From: Myxococcales bacterium
GTDB lineage: Bacteria; Lernaellota; Lernaellaia; Lernaellales; Lernaellaceae
Assembly: GCA_012517325.1 (NCBI GenBank)
Contig: JAAYVF010000106.1
Span: 1 to 51,087, forward strand
DNA length: 51,087 nucleotides
Reading direction: 5' to 3'
Below the pieces are notes generated by a model. The model was not told the DNA's origin, did not search any database, and saw only the letters and a program-made list of their open reading frames with translations. The position numbers and the translations under genes were made by a program. Positions 23,301 to 31,698 of the stretch are shown here, piece by piece. Every line of letters begins with the position of its first letter. Within the stretch, counting starts at the first letter, position 1.

Positions 23301-25274
23301 TCAGCAGCCACAGCCGCCGCTGTCGTCGTTGTCGTCATCATCGCCGGCCGGCGTGGCGTCGTCGTTGTCGTCATCGTCGGTCGCGTCGTTGTCGTCGTTG
23401 TCGTCATCGTCATCGTCGTCGTCATCGGTATCATTGTCGTCGTTATCATCGTTGTCGTCGTTGTCGTCATTGTCGTCGTTGTCGTCATTGTCGTCGTTAT
23501 CGTCGTTGTCATCGTTGTCGTCATCGTCATCGTCATCGTCGTCCGGGCTGTAGGCGGCGGTGATAGCGTCGATGTCCGCGCCGGGGGTCGCGCCTGTATT
23601 GACGCCGTTGCCGTCATCCTCGATGCGGACGTAGCGGATATCGGCGGCGGCGACGCTCGCCAGCGAGAAGGACGCCGAACCGGTTCCGGTGCCCAGGGTG
23701 GTCCAGGGGCCGTTCCAATCCTCGCCGACTTTCACCGTGTACCCGTCGGCGCCGTCGTTCGTTTTTTCGGTGACGAACACGCGCCAGCCGTCGTCGGTGG
23801 GCACGGGGGTATTGGCTCCGAAATCGAAGACCGCCCAGCCGCCGACGCCCAGCGAGAAGGCGTCGTCGTTGGCTTCGCCGATCACCGCGTCGGGCAGACT
23901 GACGTTCGCCGGGTTGTCGCTGATGTCCTTGCGGAGGTTGATGACACACCGCACGACGGAAATTTCGCCGTCGTCGGTCGCCGTCAGTTCGATGGGCAGA
24001 TCGAGATGGCCGGTGGCCGGCACGACCACGTCGTTGATGGCGGTCCAGCCGTAGCCGTTGGCCCAGATCGCCAGATCGTAGGTGCCGGCTTCGAGCACCC
24101 GGTAATAGTCGCCGGCGGCCGGATCGCTGCACACCGGCAGGCGGGAATCGACGATAATGGCCGCTTCGATCGGCTCGTCGGTGCTGTCGTCGGTCACCGT
24201 GCCCCAGATGCCCCGGTAGGCGCGCTGGGCGTGATCAACCATCGCCGGCACGTTCAGACCGACGAAATAGGAAATCTGGCTGACGTCGGGTTTTTTCACT
24301 TCGCTGATTTCGACAATCAATGCCAGAGCGCCGAGGCTGCCATGGAACCAATCCTCGACGGAACCGTCGGCGATGTACCACTGGGCGCCGTTGGTCACCC
24401 AGTAATCGTTGAAGGTTGCGTATTGGGTGGCGATCGCCAATTCCAGATCGTTGTCGGGGCTCAGGGTGTAGATGCCGTCCCAATTGTAGTTGACGACTTC
24501 GGCGCCGGAGTGAAAGTCGATGTGCAGCGTCGGGTTGTGCGCCAGGCCGAGGTTCATCAGACCGGCGGTTTCCGGTTCCGGCGACCAGGACGAGCCTTCC
24601 CACCAGAAGGGGAAGTTGCGGTTCATGTCCTCGCCGTTGCCGTTGTAACGCGAGTTGTTGACCACGCCGTCGGGATTCTGCATGGGGATCACGAAGAATT
24701 CGAAATCGTCGACCAGCGCCGTGATCGTCGTGTCGGTGCCGTAATTTTCGAGCAGCTCGTGGATGAACGCCAGCGCCACCTCGAAGCCGATCTGCTCGTC
24801 GCCGTGGATCGTGGCGTCGTACACGATCGCCGGTTCGGCCTCGTCGGTCGTCACATTGTCGGAAATTTTCAAACCGTACAGCGCGCGGCCGCCGGCGGAA
24901 GTCGCCATGACGAACCGCGAGGCGAGATCCGGGTAGGTCGTCGCCAGGCTTTGCAATTCGGCCGCGCAGGTGTCGTAGGTATGGTAACCCGCCTTGTCGT
25001 CCGGCCCGTCGTTGCGGCCGACCACGCGGACCCCGTAGCCCGCCGCGCGCAGATAGGCGATCTCCGCTTCGCTGGCCATGATGGTCAGGTCCAAGCCGTC
25101 GCGGTCGGTGATCGTCAGAGAAAGCGGTTTTAACGAGTCCATGTCGCCCAGCGCATGCAACCGGACCACGGCATCAAAAACCCGGAGGGTATTGTCGGTG
25201 GTAATGGGTGCGGCAAAGGAGACGGACGCCAGCAGCAACATGAGGAACAAAGCAAGTACGCCACGATGAATCAT
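23301..25274 (-). CDS. Secreted M14 zinc carboxypeptidase, paralogue, with SGGCGC tail
   Basis: The 657-residue protein has the same plan as its downstream neighbour. It has a signal peptide (LLLASVSFA/AP), the M14 domain with HGDEQ, MNRNFP, DFHSGAE and the catalytic Glu in LIVEISEV, the regulatory-like beta domain and the beta-sandwich. The PKD domain is missing; the Asp/Asn linker follows the beta-sandwich directly and is longer (about 60 residues), ending DDSGGCGC. The genes are 26 bases apart. Sequence similarity along the shared domains indicates a tandem duplication followed by gain or loss of the PKD domain. Confidence 0.9.
   Translation of the reverse strand: MIHRGVLALFLMLLLASVSFAAPITTDNTLRVFDAVVRLHALGDMDSLKPLSLTITDRDGLDLTIMASEAEIAYLRAAGYGVRVVGRNDGPDDKAGYHTYDTCAAELQSLATTYPDLASRFVMATSAGGRALYGLKISDNVTTDEAEPAIVYDATIHGDEQIGFEVALAFIHELLENYGTDTTITALVDDFEFFVIPMQNPDGVVNNSRYNGNGEDMNRNFPFWWEGSSWSPEPETAGLMNLGLAHNPTLHIDFHSGAEVVNYNWDGIYTLSPDNDLELAIATQYATFNDYWVTNGAQWYIADGSVEDWFHGSLGALALIVEISEVKKPDVSQISYFVGLNVPAMVDHAQRAYRGIWGTVTDDSTDEPIEAAIIVDSRLPVCSDPAAGDYYRVLEAGTYDLAIWANGYGWTAINDVVVPATGHLDLPIELTATDDGEISVVRCVINLRKDISDNPANVSLPDAVIGEANDDAFSLGVGGWAVFDFGANTPVPTDDGWRVFVTEKTNDGADGYTVKVGEDWNGPWTTLGTGTGSASFSLASVAAADIRYVRIEDDGNGVNTGATPGADIDAITAAYSPDDDDDDDDDNDDNDDNDDNDDNDDNDDNDDNDDNDDNDTDDDDDDDDDNDDNDATDDDDNDDATPAGDDDDNDDSGGCGC
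23340..23545. repeat. Asp/Asn-coding trinucleotide-rich tract
   Basis: About 200 bases consist almost only of GAY and AAY codons (seen here as GTC, ATC and GTT on the plus strand) in quasi-periodic order. It is the linker of the M14 paralogue. Confidence 0.7.
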
Positions 25275-25442
25275 GATCGAGTCGTTCCTTTCGCAAAAAT
25301 CACCAAGAGCCGGCCGACTAAAAGCTTTCCGACGCGCCCTTATAGCACTTAACGGGTAGGCTGGCTACCGGCCGGCCGGGACGTTGATCGCCGTATATTT
25401 TCTGCTAACATTCAGTTTCAAAATATGCGAGGGAAGCTCTCC

Positions 25443-26114
25443 ATGCCGTTCCGAAGGGTCGCCTCCGGAGTGTATTTGGTCGGCGGTGAAGGCCTGACTT
25501 ATCCCAATGATTGCCTCGTTTATCTGGTTGCCGGGCCGCCGGTGGTACTCATCGACACCGGCGCCAATCGCGCGGCGCGCCGGCTTCTGGACAACGTGGC
25601 CGAAACGGGCCTGGACCCGCTGGACATCACCTATTGCGTCCTGACTCATTGCCACGTGGATCACATCGGCGGCGCGAAATCCGTGCGCGACATCACCAGT
25701 TGCGCCCTGGCCGCCCACGAGGACGACGCCGAAGCGATCGCCGCCGGCGATCCGGTGCTGACGGCCGCCAATTGGTACAACCTCAAGCTCCCGAAATTGC
25801 CGCTGGACGAAATCCTCACGGGCGCGGAAGGCGAATTCGGCGGGCTGGCCTGGCTGCACACACCCGGCCATACGCCCGGTTCGCTGGCGTTGTACCTGGA
25901 CACCGAAGACGGGCGCATCCTTTTCGCCCAGGATGTGCACGGACCGTTTTCGCCGGAATTCAAATCCGATCTTGACGCCTGGCGGTCCAGTATGGAAAAG
26001 CTGTTGGCGCTGGAGGCCGACATTTTGTGCGAAGGGCACTTCGGGGTCTATCGCGGCAAGGACGAGGTAGCCCGGTACATTCGTTCGCAATTGGCGGCGC
26101 ACGCCCAGGAATAA
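25443..26114 (+). CDS. MBL-fold metallo-hydrolase
   Basis: The start at 25443 follows GAGGGAAG and gives 223 residues; ATG 25425 has no ribosome site. Metal-binding motifs are THCHVDH (HxHxDH), the third His in HTPGHTPGS, the Asp of FAQDVHG and a last His in CEGHFG. The fold covers glyoxalase II-like, lactonase-like and other hydrolases; the exact substrate is not evident. It is 51 bases upstream of purD in the same orientation and may be in the same transcript. Confidence 0.9.
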   Translation: MPFRRVASGVYLVGGEGLTYPNDCLVYLVAGPPVVLIDTGANRAARRLLDNVAETGLDPLDITYCVLTHCHVDHIGGAKSVRDITSCALAAHEDDAEAIAAGDPVLTAANWYNLKLPKLPLDEILTGAEGEFGGLAWLHTPGHTPGSLALYLDTEDGRILFAQDVHGPFSPEFKSDLDAWRSSMEKLLALEADILCEGHFGVYRGKDEVARYIRSQLAAHAQE

Positions 26115-26165
26115 CACCCGGTTCGAACATGCCGAGCGCGCCGGTGCGCGCCGCGGGAGGAAAGT

Positions 26166-27440
26166 ATGAAGATTCTGGTGGTCGGCGGCGGCGGCCGCGA
26201 ACACGCCCTGGTATGGAAAATCGCCCAATCGCCGCTCGTCTCCCGCGTCTACTGCGCGCCCGGCAACGCGGGAACGGCGGCCCTGGCGACCAACGTGCCG
26301 CTCGACGCCGAGAACGTCGACGCGCTCTTCGACTTCGCCAGCCGGGAAGCGATCGACCTGACCGTCGTCGGCCCGGAAGCGGCCCTGGTCAAAGGATTGG
26401 TCGACCGCTTTCGCGCCGCCGGCCTCAAGGCGTTCGGCCCGACCGCCGCGGCGGCCCGGCTCGAAGGCAGCAAGGCCTTCTGCAAGCAAGTGCTCGACGC
26501 CGCCGGGGTTCCCACGGCCGCCTATCGCCGCTTTACCGATGCCGCCGCCGCCAAGGCCTACGTGCGGGAAACCGGCGTGCCGATCGTCGTCAAAGCCGAC
26601 GGCCTCGCGGCCGGCAAGGGCGCCATCGTTTGCCGAACCCGGGTCGATGCCGAAGCAGCCATCGATCAAATCCTGGTGACCCGGGTTTTCGGGTCGGCGG
26701 GGAATCAACTGGTCGTCGAGGAATTCCTCGAGGGCGAGGAAGCCAGCTTTCTCGCGTTCACCGACGGCCAGTCGCTACTGCCGCTGGCCAGCAGCCAGGA
26801 TCACAAAGCGGTCGGCGACGGCGACACCGGCCCCAATACCGGCGGCATGGGCGCGTACAGCCCGGCGCCGGTGGTGACCGAGGCGATTCATCGCCAGGTG
26901 ATGAACGAGGTGATGGTGCCGGTCGTCCGGCAGATGGCCGCGCTGGGCCACCCCTATCAAGGCGTACTGTACGCCGGGTTGATGATCAAGGACGGCTACG
27001 CCAAGGTGCTCGAATTCAACGCGCGTTTCGGCGACCCGGAATGCCAGCCGCTGTTGTACCGCATGAAGAGCGACATCGTGCCCTTGCTGCTGGCATGCGG
27101 CGACGGTACCCTCGGCCGGATGGCCATCGAGTGGGATCAGCGGCCGGCGGTCTGTGTCGTCATGGCCAGTGGCGGCTATCCCGGTTCGTACGAAAAAGGC
27201 AAGGAAATCAGCGGGTTGGACAACATGCCGCCCGACAGTTACGTTTTTCATGCCGGAACCAAGGCGGATGGCGGGCGAGTCCTGTCCAGCGGCGGCCGGG
27301 TTCTGGGGGTGACCGCCAAGGGCGCCGGAATCCGGGAGTCGATCGATTTGGCCTATCGCGCGGTCAAACAGATTTCTTTTGAAAAAGCCTATTACCGGAA
27401 CGATATCGGTCAAAAAGCGCTACGGCGTCCGGAGGAATAA
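26166..27440 (+). CDS. purD: Phosphoribosylamine-glycine ligase
   Basis: The 424-residue protein is a complete PurD of standard length. It starts MKILVVGGGGREHALVWK. It has the ATP-grasp core with KADGLAAGKGA, the catalytic segment with GPNTGGMGAY and the metal-binding EFNARFGDPE. It makes GAR from phosphoribosylamine, glycine and ATP, the second step of purine synthesis. GGAGG precedes the ATG. The stop codon directly abuts the purE start, indicating translational coupling. Confidence 0.97.
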   Translation: MKILVVGGGGREHALVWKIAQSPLVSRVYCAPGNAGTAALATNVPLDAENVDALFDFASREAIDLTVVGPEAALVKGLVDRFRAAGLKAFGPTAAAARLEGSKAFCKQVLDAAGVPTAAYRRFTDAAAAKAYVRETGVPIVVKADGLAAGKGAIVCRTRVDAEAAIDQILVTRVFGSAGNQLVVEEFLEGEEASFLAFTDGQSLLPLASSQDHKAVGDGDTGPNTGGMGAYSPAPVVTEAIHRQVMNEVMVPVVRQMAALGHPYQGVLYAGLMIKDGYAKVLEFNARFGDPECQPLLYRMKSDIVPLLLACGDGTLGRMAIEWDQRPAVCVVMASGGYPGSYEKGKEISGLDNMPPDSYVFHAGTKADGGRVLSSGGRVLGVTAKGAGIRESIDLAYRAVKQISFEKAYYRNDIGQKALRRPEE

Positions 27441-27938
27441 ATGAGCAAAATCTTGATTCTGATGGGATCCGATTCGGATTGGCAGGTGATGAAGGGCGCG
27501 GCGGAAGTGCTCGCCCAATTCGGCGTCCAATACGAAGTCCATGTTTCCAGCGCTCACCGGACGCCGGCCCGGACCGCCAAACTGGTCGGCGAGGCGCGCG
27601 AAAACGGCTTTGCCGCGATCATTTGCGGCGCCGGGGCCGCTGCCCACCTAGCTGGCGTGGCCGCCGCCGAAACCACCCTGCCCGTGCTGGGAGTGCCGCT
27701 GGCGGCGACCAGCCTGGGCGGGCTCGACGCGCTGTTGGCGACCGTGCAGATGCCGGCCGGAGTGCCCGTCGCCACTTTCGCCATCGGCGAGGCCGGCGCG
27801 CGCAACGCCGCTCTCTTCGCGGTGCAGATTCTCGGCACGGCGAAAAAAACGCTCGCGGCCAAACTGGCCGCCTACAAGGCCGAAATGGCCGAAAAAGTAG
27901 CCGAGAAAGACCGTAAATTGCAGGAAAAGGTCAAATAA
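27441..27938 (+). CDS. purE: N5-carboxyaminoimidazole ribonucleotide mutase
   Basis: The 165-residue chain carries the class I PurE signatures GSDSDW, SAHRTP and the [10 protein letters not shown] loop. It converts N5-CAIR to CAIR in purine synthesis. The last 25 or so residues form a charged, coiled-coil-like extension ([20 protein letters not shown]). Its start follows the purD stop without a gap, and GGAGG lies at the end of purD. Confidence 0.96.
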   Translation: MSKILILMGSDSDWQVMKGAAEVLAQFGVQYEVHVSSAHRTPARTAKLVGEARENGFAAIICGAGAAAHLAGVAAAETTLPVLGVPLAATSLGGLDALLATVQMPAGVPVATFAIGEAGARNAALFAVQILGTAKKTLAAKLAAYKAEMAEKVAEKDRKLQEKVK

Positions 27939-27983
27939 ACCGGCCTTGCGCCACGTGCGCCGGTCGGGTAACTTACGCCCGTT

Positions 27984-28631
27984 ATGCAACCCATGGAACC
28001 GGACATAGAACAACCTCCGCCGTTGCTCGCCAGTTTCGCGAAACGGTTGAACGACGGCGAGGTAATCGCGTTTCCCACGGAAACATACTACGGTTTGTTG
28101 GCCCGCATCGACCGGCCGCAAGCGCTACGGCGAATCTTCATTCTCAAGGGTCGCTCCGCCCAGGTCGCATTGCCGGTGATCGTCGCCGACGCCGGAACCG
28201 CGTTCTCGTTATGGCGCGATCCGCCCCCCGCCGCCCGTTTGCTGACCGACCGCTTCTGGCCGGGACCGTTGACGCTGGTGTCGCCGGCCGCGACGGATAA
28301 AGTGGATCCGCTGATCACCGGCGATACCGGCCAGGTGGGCGTGCGCCTGCCCGGCAGCGCGGCGGCGCGCGGCATCGCCGCGATGGCCGGCGGTGCGCTG
28401 GTCGCCACCAGCGCCAACCCCAGCCGCCAGCCGCCGGCGACCAGCGCCGCCGAGGTCGCGGCCTATTTCGGCGACCAGGTGGCCGTTGCGGACGGCCCGC
28501 AATTGCCGCCGAGCCGGGGGAGCACCGTCTTGTCCCTGGCCGAATGGCCGCCGCGCCTGTTGCGCGACGGCGACTTGGATTATCGACATATCGAAACGCT
28601 ACTGGAAGTGGCGCTGACGTTAGGGAATTAA
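27984..28631 (+). CDS. Sua5/YciO/YrdC-family protein, probable threonylcarbamoyl-AMP synthase
   Basis: The 215-residue protein has the YrdC fold signatures FPTETYYGL near the N-terminus, KGRSAQVALPVIV, FWPGPLTLV, VGVRLPG and ATSANPS. The family makes threonylcarbamoyl-AMP for the t6A37 modification of ANN-decoding tRNAs. There is no C-terminal Sua5 domain, so it is the TsaC-length form. The gene follows purE by 45 bases and is 2 bases from the DUF1015 gene. Confidence 0.88.
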   Translation: MQPMEPDIEQPPPLLASFAKRLNDGEVIAFPTETYYGLLARIDRPQALRRIFILKGRSAQVALPVIVADAGTAFSLWRDPPPAARLLTDRFWPGPLTLVSPAATDKVDPLITGDTGQVGVRLPGSAAARGIAAMAGGALVATSANPSRQPPATSAAEVAAYFGDQVAVADGPQLPPSRGSTVLSLAEWPPRLLRDGDLDYRHIETLLEVALTLGN

Positions 28632-28633
28632 AG

Positions 28634-29977
28634 TTGGCAAAAATTCAACCGTTTACGGCATGGCGATACAATCTGGCGAAAGTCGGCGACCCGGGCGATC
28701 TGCTGGCGCCGCCCTACGACCGCATCGATCCGTTCCTGGCCGAGCAACTGACCGATCGCCACGAATACAACGTCGTCCGGCTGATGCCCGGCCGCATCGC
28801 CCTGAACGAACAAAACAGCGAGGAGACGGCCTCGAACCTCGGCGCGACCGCCGCGCGGTGGCGACAGGAAGCCGTCGTGATTCCGGACCGGGAACCGGGG
28901 CTGTATTTTTACCGGCAGGGCTGGCTGGATCGCGAGGGTCGGCACCGGCTGTCGAAGGGCTTTTTCGCCTTGCTCCACCTCGAAACCGAGCGCGAGCGGG
29001 TCGTGTTGCACCACGAAGCCGACTGGATGTCGCCCCGGGTCAATCGCCAACCACTGCTCGCCGCCACACGCCTGCACCCGGCGCCGATTTTAATCCTGTT
29101 CGCCGATCCCGAGCGCGAGGTGATGTCCTGGCTGACCGGCGCCGCCGGCCAAACGAACCCGTGCCTGGATACCGAATGCCGCGACGGCTCGACCCACACG
29201 CTCTATCGCCTGACCGACCGCGACCTGATCGACCGCGTCGCCCGGACGCTGGCCGAACAAAAAGTATTGTTGGCCGACGGGCATGACCGCTACCGGACCG
29301 CCCAGGCCTACGCCGCCGCCAATCCGCGCAACCCGGCGGCCCAGAGCATCCTGGCCTGCTTCATGCCGATCGAAGAAGACGGGCTGGACCTGCAGCCGAT
29401 CCATCGCGCGATCACCGGCCTGGCGACCTTGCGGCCGGACGACCTGCTGTTCGAGATGTCCAAAATTTTCTACCTGCGGGAACTCGAGAAAAAAGCCTCG
29501 CCGGCCGAGCGGATCGAATGCGCACTGCGCGAACTGGCCGCGGCGGGCGCCGCGGGCAAGACGGCGTTCATCATGGGTATCGCCGGCGCGGCCGAGTTGC
29601 TGTTGCTCGAGGTCAAGAACGACGCCGCGCAACTGATCCTGCCCGAGGGCCTGGCCGAACCGATCCGCGATCTGGACATCGCCCTATTGCACCGGTTGGT
29701 GCTCGAGGGCCCGCTCGGGCTCGACCCGCGGCGGCGCGAACTGGGCAGCCTGCTCTTCTTCGAAAATCCCTACGATTTGCCGAGCCTGCTGGAAAGCGGG
29801 AAAGCGCAGATCGCCTTCCTCCTCAACTCGTTGGAGGTTCCCCAATTGGAGGCGGTGGCCCAAGCCAACTTGAAGCTGCCGCACAAGGCGGTGCGTTTCT
29901 TCCCGGATATTCCGGCGGGCGTTGTGTTCCAAAATATCGATCCAACCGCTGGAGGAATTGATGGTTCAGCAAGATAA
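28634..29977 (+). CDS. DUF1015-family protein
   Basis: I take TTG 28634 as the start (447 residues). It follows AGGGA, lies 2 bases after the tsaC-like stop and matches the family N-terminus (LAKIQPFTAWRYN). Diagnostic segments are LAPPYDRID and LADGHDRYRTAQAY; the family usually has ADGHHRY, so one His is Asp here. The protein is cytoplasmic with no membrane segments. Its biochemical role is not settled. The C-terminal end overlaps the next gene by 17 bases. Confidence 0.88.
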   Translation: MAKIQPFTAWRYNLAKVGDPGDLLAPPYDRIDPFLAEQLTDRHEYNVVRLMPGRIALNEQNSEETASNLGATAARWRQEAVVIPDREPGLYFYRQGWLDREGRHRLSKGFFALLHLETERERVVLHHEADWMSPRVNRQPLLAATRLHPAPILILFADPEREVMSWLTGAAGQTNPCLDTECRDGSTHTLYRLTDRDLIDRVARTLAEQKVLLADGHDRYRTAQAYAAANPRNPAAQSILACFMPIEEDGLDLQPIHRAITGLATLRPDDLLFEMSKIFYLRELEKKASPAERIECALRELAAAGAAGKTAFIMGIAGAAELLLLEVKNDAAQLILPEGLAEPIRDLDIALLHRLVLEGPLGLDPRRRELGSLLFFENPYDLPSLLESGKAQIAFLLNSLEVPQLEAVAQANLKLPHKAVRFFPDIPAGVVFQNIDPTAGGIDGSAR

Positions 29978-30758
29978 TCAGCCGACCAGAAAGCCGTTCG
30001 TCACGGTTCCCGTTCATGACGATGAGGATCAACAGGAATTGCTGCGCGGCGCCTTGGTCATCCTGCAGAAAAAAGAAGGGTATCGTTTCAGCGTCGACCC
30101 GATCCTGTTGACCGCCTTCATGGAGATCAACCAAGGCGATCGGGTGCTCGATCTGGGCACGGGCACGGGCGTCATGCCGATCATCCTGGCCAACCGGAAC
30201 GCGGCCAAGGATGCCGCCTATACCGGATTGGAAATCATGGAAACGATGGCCGACATGGCGCGGCGCAGCGTCCAGGCCAATCGGTTCGAGAACCGCATCC
30301 AGATCCAGCTCGGCGACATCCGTGAAATCAAGCAATTCATGGCTCCCGACAGCTACGACGTGGTGATCAGCAATCCGCCCTACATTCCGTTCGACGCCGG
30401 CAACGTCAATCCGGACGATCTCAAGGCCATCGCGCGACACGAGGTGCTGGTCACGCTGCCCGACATCGTCGGGGCGGCGCGTCACGTATTGAAAAGCCGG
30501 GGTCGCGCGTATTTCGTTTATCCGGTTTACCGCCTGATCGATCTGGTCGCCTTGTGCCGCGAACACAATCTGGAGCCGCGGCAGATCCAGTTCGTCCACG
30601 CCAACCAGGCCAGCAGCGCCAAGCTGGTGCTGGTCGAGGCCGTCCGCGACGCCGGCACCGAACTCAAGGTACTGCGGCCGATCATCGTCTACAATATGGA
30701 AGGCGGATACACCGAGGAAGTAGCCGAGATTCTCAACGAACACGACACGCTCGAGTAG
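29961..30758 (+). CDS. SAM-dependent methyltransferase, TrmN6-like
   Basis: The start at 29961 has GGAGGA 5 bases upstream and sits inside the end of the DUF1015 gene. The 265-residue protein has the class I methyltransferase motif I (VLDLGTGTGVMPIIL), the acidic post-I residue in GLEIMETM and the amino-methylating motif NPPY, found in N6-adenine and protein-Gln methylases. It is closest in layout to YfiC/TrmN6, which methylates A37 of tRNA-Val. Residues about 20-45 (LLRGALVILQKKEGYRFSVD) match the family's start. The RNA substrate is inferred from family only. Confidence 0.87.
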   Translation: MVQQDNQPTRKPFVTVPVHDDEDQQELLRGALVILQKKEGYRFSVDPILLTAFMEINQGDRVLDLGTGTGVMPIILANRNAAKDAAYTGLEIMETMADMARRSVQANRFENRIQIQLGDIREIKQFMAPDSYDVVISNPPYIPFDAGNVNPDDLKAIARHEVLVTLPDIVGAARHVLKSRGRAYFVYPVYRLIDLVALCREHNLEPRQIQFVHANQASSAKLVLVEAVRDAGTELKVLRPIIVYNMEGGYTEEVAEILNEHDTLE

Positions 30759-30768
30759 ACCAGACCCG

Positions 30769-31620
30769 ATGAAAATCCTCGTGACCGGCGCGGCGGGCAT
30801 GCTGGGGCGCGATCTGACGCCCTGTCTGGCCGAGCGCCACGAGACGATCGGCGTCGACCTCGCCGACTTCGATCTGACCGACCAAACGGCCGTTTGCGCG
30901 GCGTTGGACCGCCTGGGCCCGGCGTGGGTCGTCAACTGCGCCGCCTACACCGCCGTCGACCGCGCCGAATCCGAACCGGAAAAAGCCGCGGCGATCAACG
31001 AAACCGCCGCGCGGGTGCTCGCCGCAGCCTGCGCGGCGCGACAAATCCGCCTATTGCACCTTTCGACCGACTACGTTTTCGACGGCAGGAATCCGGCGCC
31101 GTATCCGCCGGACGCGCCGGCCAACCCGCTGAGCGTTTACGGCCGCACCAAGCGCGGCGGCGAAACGGCCGTGCTGGCCGCAATGCCGCAGGCGACCATT
31201 TTACGCACGGCCTGGCTGTACGGCCCGCATGGTCCGAATTTCGTCGCCGCCATCCTGCGGCAACTCGATGCGGGCCAACCCTTGCGGGTCGTCGCCGATC
31301 AGGTCGGCTCGCCCACCTATACGGTTCACCTGGCCGCGGCGATCCGCGCCGTCGTCGAACACGACGCGACCGGCATCCATCACGCGACGAACGCCGGCTT
31401 TTGCAGTTGGCGCGAATTCGCCCGGGCGATCGCCGAAGAGACCGGCCGGCCGGACACCCCGATCGAGCCCCTCACCACCGCGCAACTGAACCGGCCCGCG
31501 CCGCGCCCGGCCAACAGCCGCCTGGACACCTCCTCGCTGACCCGAGCGACGGGCTATTCTTTTCCCGATTGGCGCGCCGGCTTGCGGGAGTATTTGCGGC
31601 GCGTCGGCCGGCTGGCCTGA
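30769..31620 (+). CDS. rfbD: dTDP-4-dehydrorhamnose reductase
   Basis: The 283-residue SDR protein has the Rossmann motif TGAAGMLGRDL, NCAAYTAVDRAE, LSTDYVFDG, the catalytic YGRTKRGGE (YxxxK) and RTAWLYGPHG. All are signatures of RfbD/RmlD, which reduces dTDP-4-keto-L-rhamnose to dTDP-L-rhamnose. No other rhamnose-pathway gene is near. It is 10 bases downstream of the methyltransferase gene and probably the last gene of that run. Confidence 0.93.
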   Translation: MKILVTGAAGMLGRDLTPCLAERHETIGVDLADFDLTDQTAVCAALDRLGPAWVVNCAAYTAVDRAESEPEKAAAINETAARVLAAACAARQIRLLHLSTDYVFDGRNPAPYPPDAPANPLSVYGRTKRGGETAVLAAMPQATILRTAWLYGPHGPNFVAAILRQLDAGQPLRVVADQVGSPTYTVHLAAAIRAVVEHDATGIHHATNAGFCSWREFARAIAEETGRPDTPIEPLTTAQLNRPAPRPANSRLDTSSLTRATGYSFPDWRAGLREYLRRVGRLA

Positions 31621-31698
31621 CGCCGCCGGGTATTTTCCCGGCAAGGCTTTTTCCGCCGACCGAAAAAGAATATTCTGGATCGCAACCAAGGAGTGGCG

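Noticed and set aside
23340-23545. Tandem short repeats resembling a CRISPR array
   Set aside because: The repeats are GAY/AAY codons in frame within a secreted peptidase. There are no unique spacers of constant length and no cas genes.
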